Position numbers and translations under genes: made by a program. Source: Pyropia yezoensis (lineage: Eukaryota; Rhodophyta; Bangiophyceae; Bangiales; Bangiaceae). From it: 64,000 nucleotides of DNA. Positions 63,231 through 64,000 of the stretch are shown one piece after another (within the stretch, counting starts at the first letter, position 1; each line of letters starts with the position of its first letter). Below the pieces are notes generated by a model. The model worked only from the letters and a program-made list of their open reading frames with translations, was not told where the DNA came from and ran no database searches. The stretch lies in assembly GCA_009829735.1 (NCBI GenBank), contig CM020620.1:4580299-4644298 (forward strand), read 5' to 3'.

Positions 63231-64000
63231 TTACAGTAGGCGTCGCCGCCTCATGTAAGGCATGAGAAGCTGGCGGGGTTTACTCGCCGCCTGTTCCGAG
63301 GTGGATGAGTCGTATCCGACCCACATCACCTTGACGTACCAGGGTCCTGGTAGGTCCGGGTCGGTGTGTCCGACCACGCTCTCTACTTGGTATGGAATCC
63401 CATCCGGTCTCACCGGGTCATCTGACCGGTTGGTTGTAAGAGCTTCATGTAGCAACCCAGCCGGTACCGGCTGAGGCTGTTCCGGCTTCGGAGCAGGTGT
63501 CACATCATTGAGGTTGATGCGTTGTATCTCCGTATCGGAGTGCAGGATTACAGAGTGATCATCTCTGTGTAAGATCTGGTACGGTCCCTTGACCGGTTGC
63601 ATAAGCTTGTTCCCGCGGAACTTCTGGTGTCTGATATAGACCCAGTCACCTGTTACCAGGGTTGCGTTGCGTACCCGTAGCCGGGCGTCAAAGTTCTTCT
63701 TGTATCGAAGTTGTGTACGGTCAAGGGCACCCTTGAGCTTGGGTATCATCCACGATAGCTTGGCCAACCAAGCTAAGTGGATCCGTTCGGCCGGTCGGCC
63801 CTTCGGTATGTCATACCGAGTGCATCTGCCTGGTGGCAGCGTCAGGTTACCGACGCTCATCGGCATTAACCATTTCAGTGGGGCAATGCTGGTACTGCGG
63901 TGGGGCCTGGCATTGTATGCCAGGGTCAAGACGGACAGAAGCCTGTCCCACGTCTTCGTGTGTTCCGCCACATAGCATTGGAGCATCTTGACGATGGTGC
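63231..64000 (-). CDS. Pol polyprotein C-terminus: integrase end and chromodomain (partial)
   Basis: The frame enters from beyond the right edge. It shows the end of the integrase core (TWDRLLSVLTLAYNARPH), the basic linker (KKNFDARLRVRNATLV), the integrase C-terminal domain with GDWVYIRHQKFRGNKL and VKGPYQILHRDDHSVIL, and after a Pro-rich spacer a chromodomain-like fold (GIPYQVESVVGHTD, WYVKVMWVGYDSST, LLMPYMRRRRLL). This order is that of Ty3/gypsy chromoviruses, whose chromodomain guides integration to chromatin. The stop TAA is at 63231-63233. No internal stops are seen, so the element may be young. Confidence 0.82.
   Translation of the reverse strand, partial: TIVKMLQCYVAEHTKTWDRLLSVLTLAYNARPHRSTSIAPLKWLMPMSVGNLTLPPGRCTRYDIPKGRPAERIHLAWLAKLSWMIPKLKGALDRTQLRYKKNFDARLRVRNATLVTGDWVYIRHQKFRGNKLMQPVKGPYQILHRDDHSVILHSDTEIQRINLNDVTPAPKPEQPQPVPAGLLHEALTTNRSDDPVRPDGIPYQVESVVGHTDPDLPGPWYVKVMWVGYDSSTSEQAASKPRQLLMPYMRRRRLL

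Larger units (their letters stand above)
59498..64000 (-). mobile_element. Ty3-like LTR retrotransposon with chromodomain, 3' part
   Basis: The element lies on the minus strand and continues beyond the window. Seen here are the end of pol (integrase C-terminus and chromodomain), a 3.4-kb region after pol with open frames on the opposite strand, a polypurine tract and the 3' LTR. The bases flanking the LTR (GCCGG and TATCC) do not form a target-site duplication, as expected if one side is internal sequence. It could instead be two nested elements. Confidence 0.6.

Noticed and set aside
62876..63235. LTR starting TGTAACAACCC with TTGGTATCATGC as primer-binding site on the minus strand
   Set aside because: Attractive, but no polypurine tract precedes it and no matching second LTR is seen. 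The pair at 59498-59872 is better supported. I keep it only as an alternative.
1..64000. CRISPR arrays, tRNA and rRNA genes
   Set aside because: No regular repeat-spacer array. A scan by eye for tRNA B-box sequences gave only isolated hits inside coding DNA, and no rRNA-like stretch was seen.

Overview
The window reads as nuclear DNA of a eukaryote with very high GC content. I infer a red alga of the Porphyra/Pyropia type (Bangiales), but the sequence does not prove this. The evidence for a eukaryote is spliceosomal introns with GTATGT donors, Kozak-like starts, a vacuolar-type proton pyrophosphatase, an MFSD5/MOT2-type transporter, a bHLH factor, an NLR-like P-loop protein and a chromodomain LTR retrotransposon. 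Genes are sparse and mostly intronless. They lie among minisatellites, trinucleotide and hexanucleotide runs and homopolymers up to 39 bases long. Most long open frames in the G/C-rich stretches are not genes.

Layout. 1-2.8 kb: the 3' part of an unknown two-exon gene (+) faces a PIF1-like helicase gene (-) with one clear intron. 2.8-8.4 kb: intergenic DNA with three different minisatellite or low-complexity blocks. 8.4-12.4 kb: a 1333-residue protein (-) with a SWIM-like zinc finger, CxxC clusters and a KDZ-like transposase core. 12.5-16.5 kb: minisatellites, a perfect hairpin and a three-copy repeat. 16.5-23 kb: a broken ankyrin-repeat fragment (-), then an NLR-like gene (+) that joins a PH-like domain, an MLKL/HeLo-like helical domain, an NB-ARC ATPase and about 18 Sel1 repeats. 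That gene is broken by one frameshift and three TAG codons. 23-28.8 kb: no gene I can name. 28.8-32 kb: a bHLH-GAF regulator (-) with a Gly-rich N-terminal part in another frame. 32-37 kb: extreme simple-sequence DNA. 38-39.4 kb: a molybdate-transporter-like MFS protein (+). 40-43.3 kb: a K+-dependent H+-pyrophosphatase (-), head to head with a PB1-domain protein (+, 45.2-46.6 kb).

From 41,662 to 59,295 the window holds a recent, nearly identical tandem duplication of about 10 kb. Its second copy has lost 2375 bases: both 5' ends and the shared promoter region of the pyrophosphatase/PB1 pair. Copy two therefore carries two headless pseudogenes, plus second copies of a small secreted Cys-rich protein gene and of a putative two-exon gene. 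The last 4.5 kb is the 3' end of a Ty3-like LTR retrotransposon on the minus strand. Between its pol gene and its 3' LTR lie 2.3 kb of open frames on the opposite strand.

The most unusual items are the NLR-like architecture with recurrent TAG codons in its Sel1 array, the duplication with its chimeric reading frames, and the antisense open frames of the retrotransposon.
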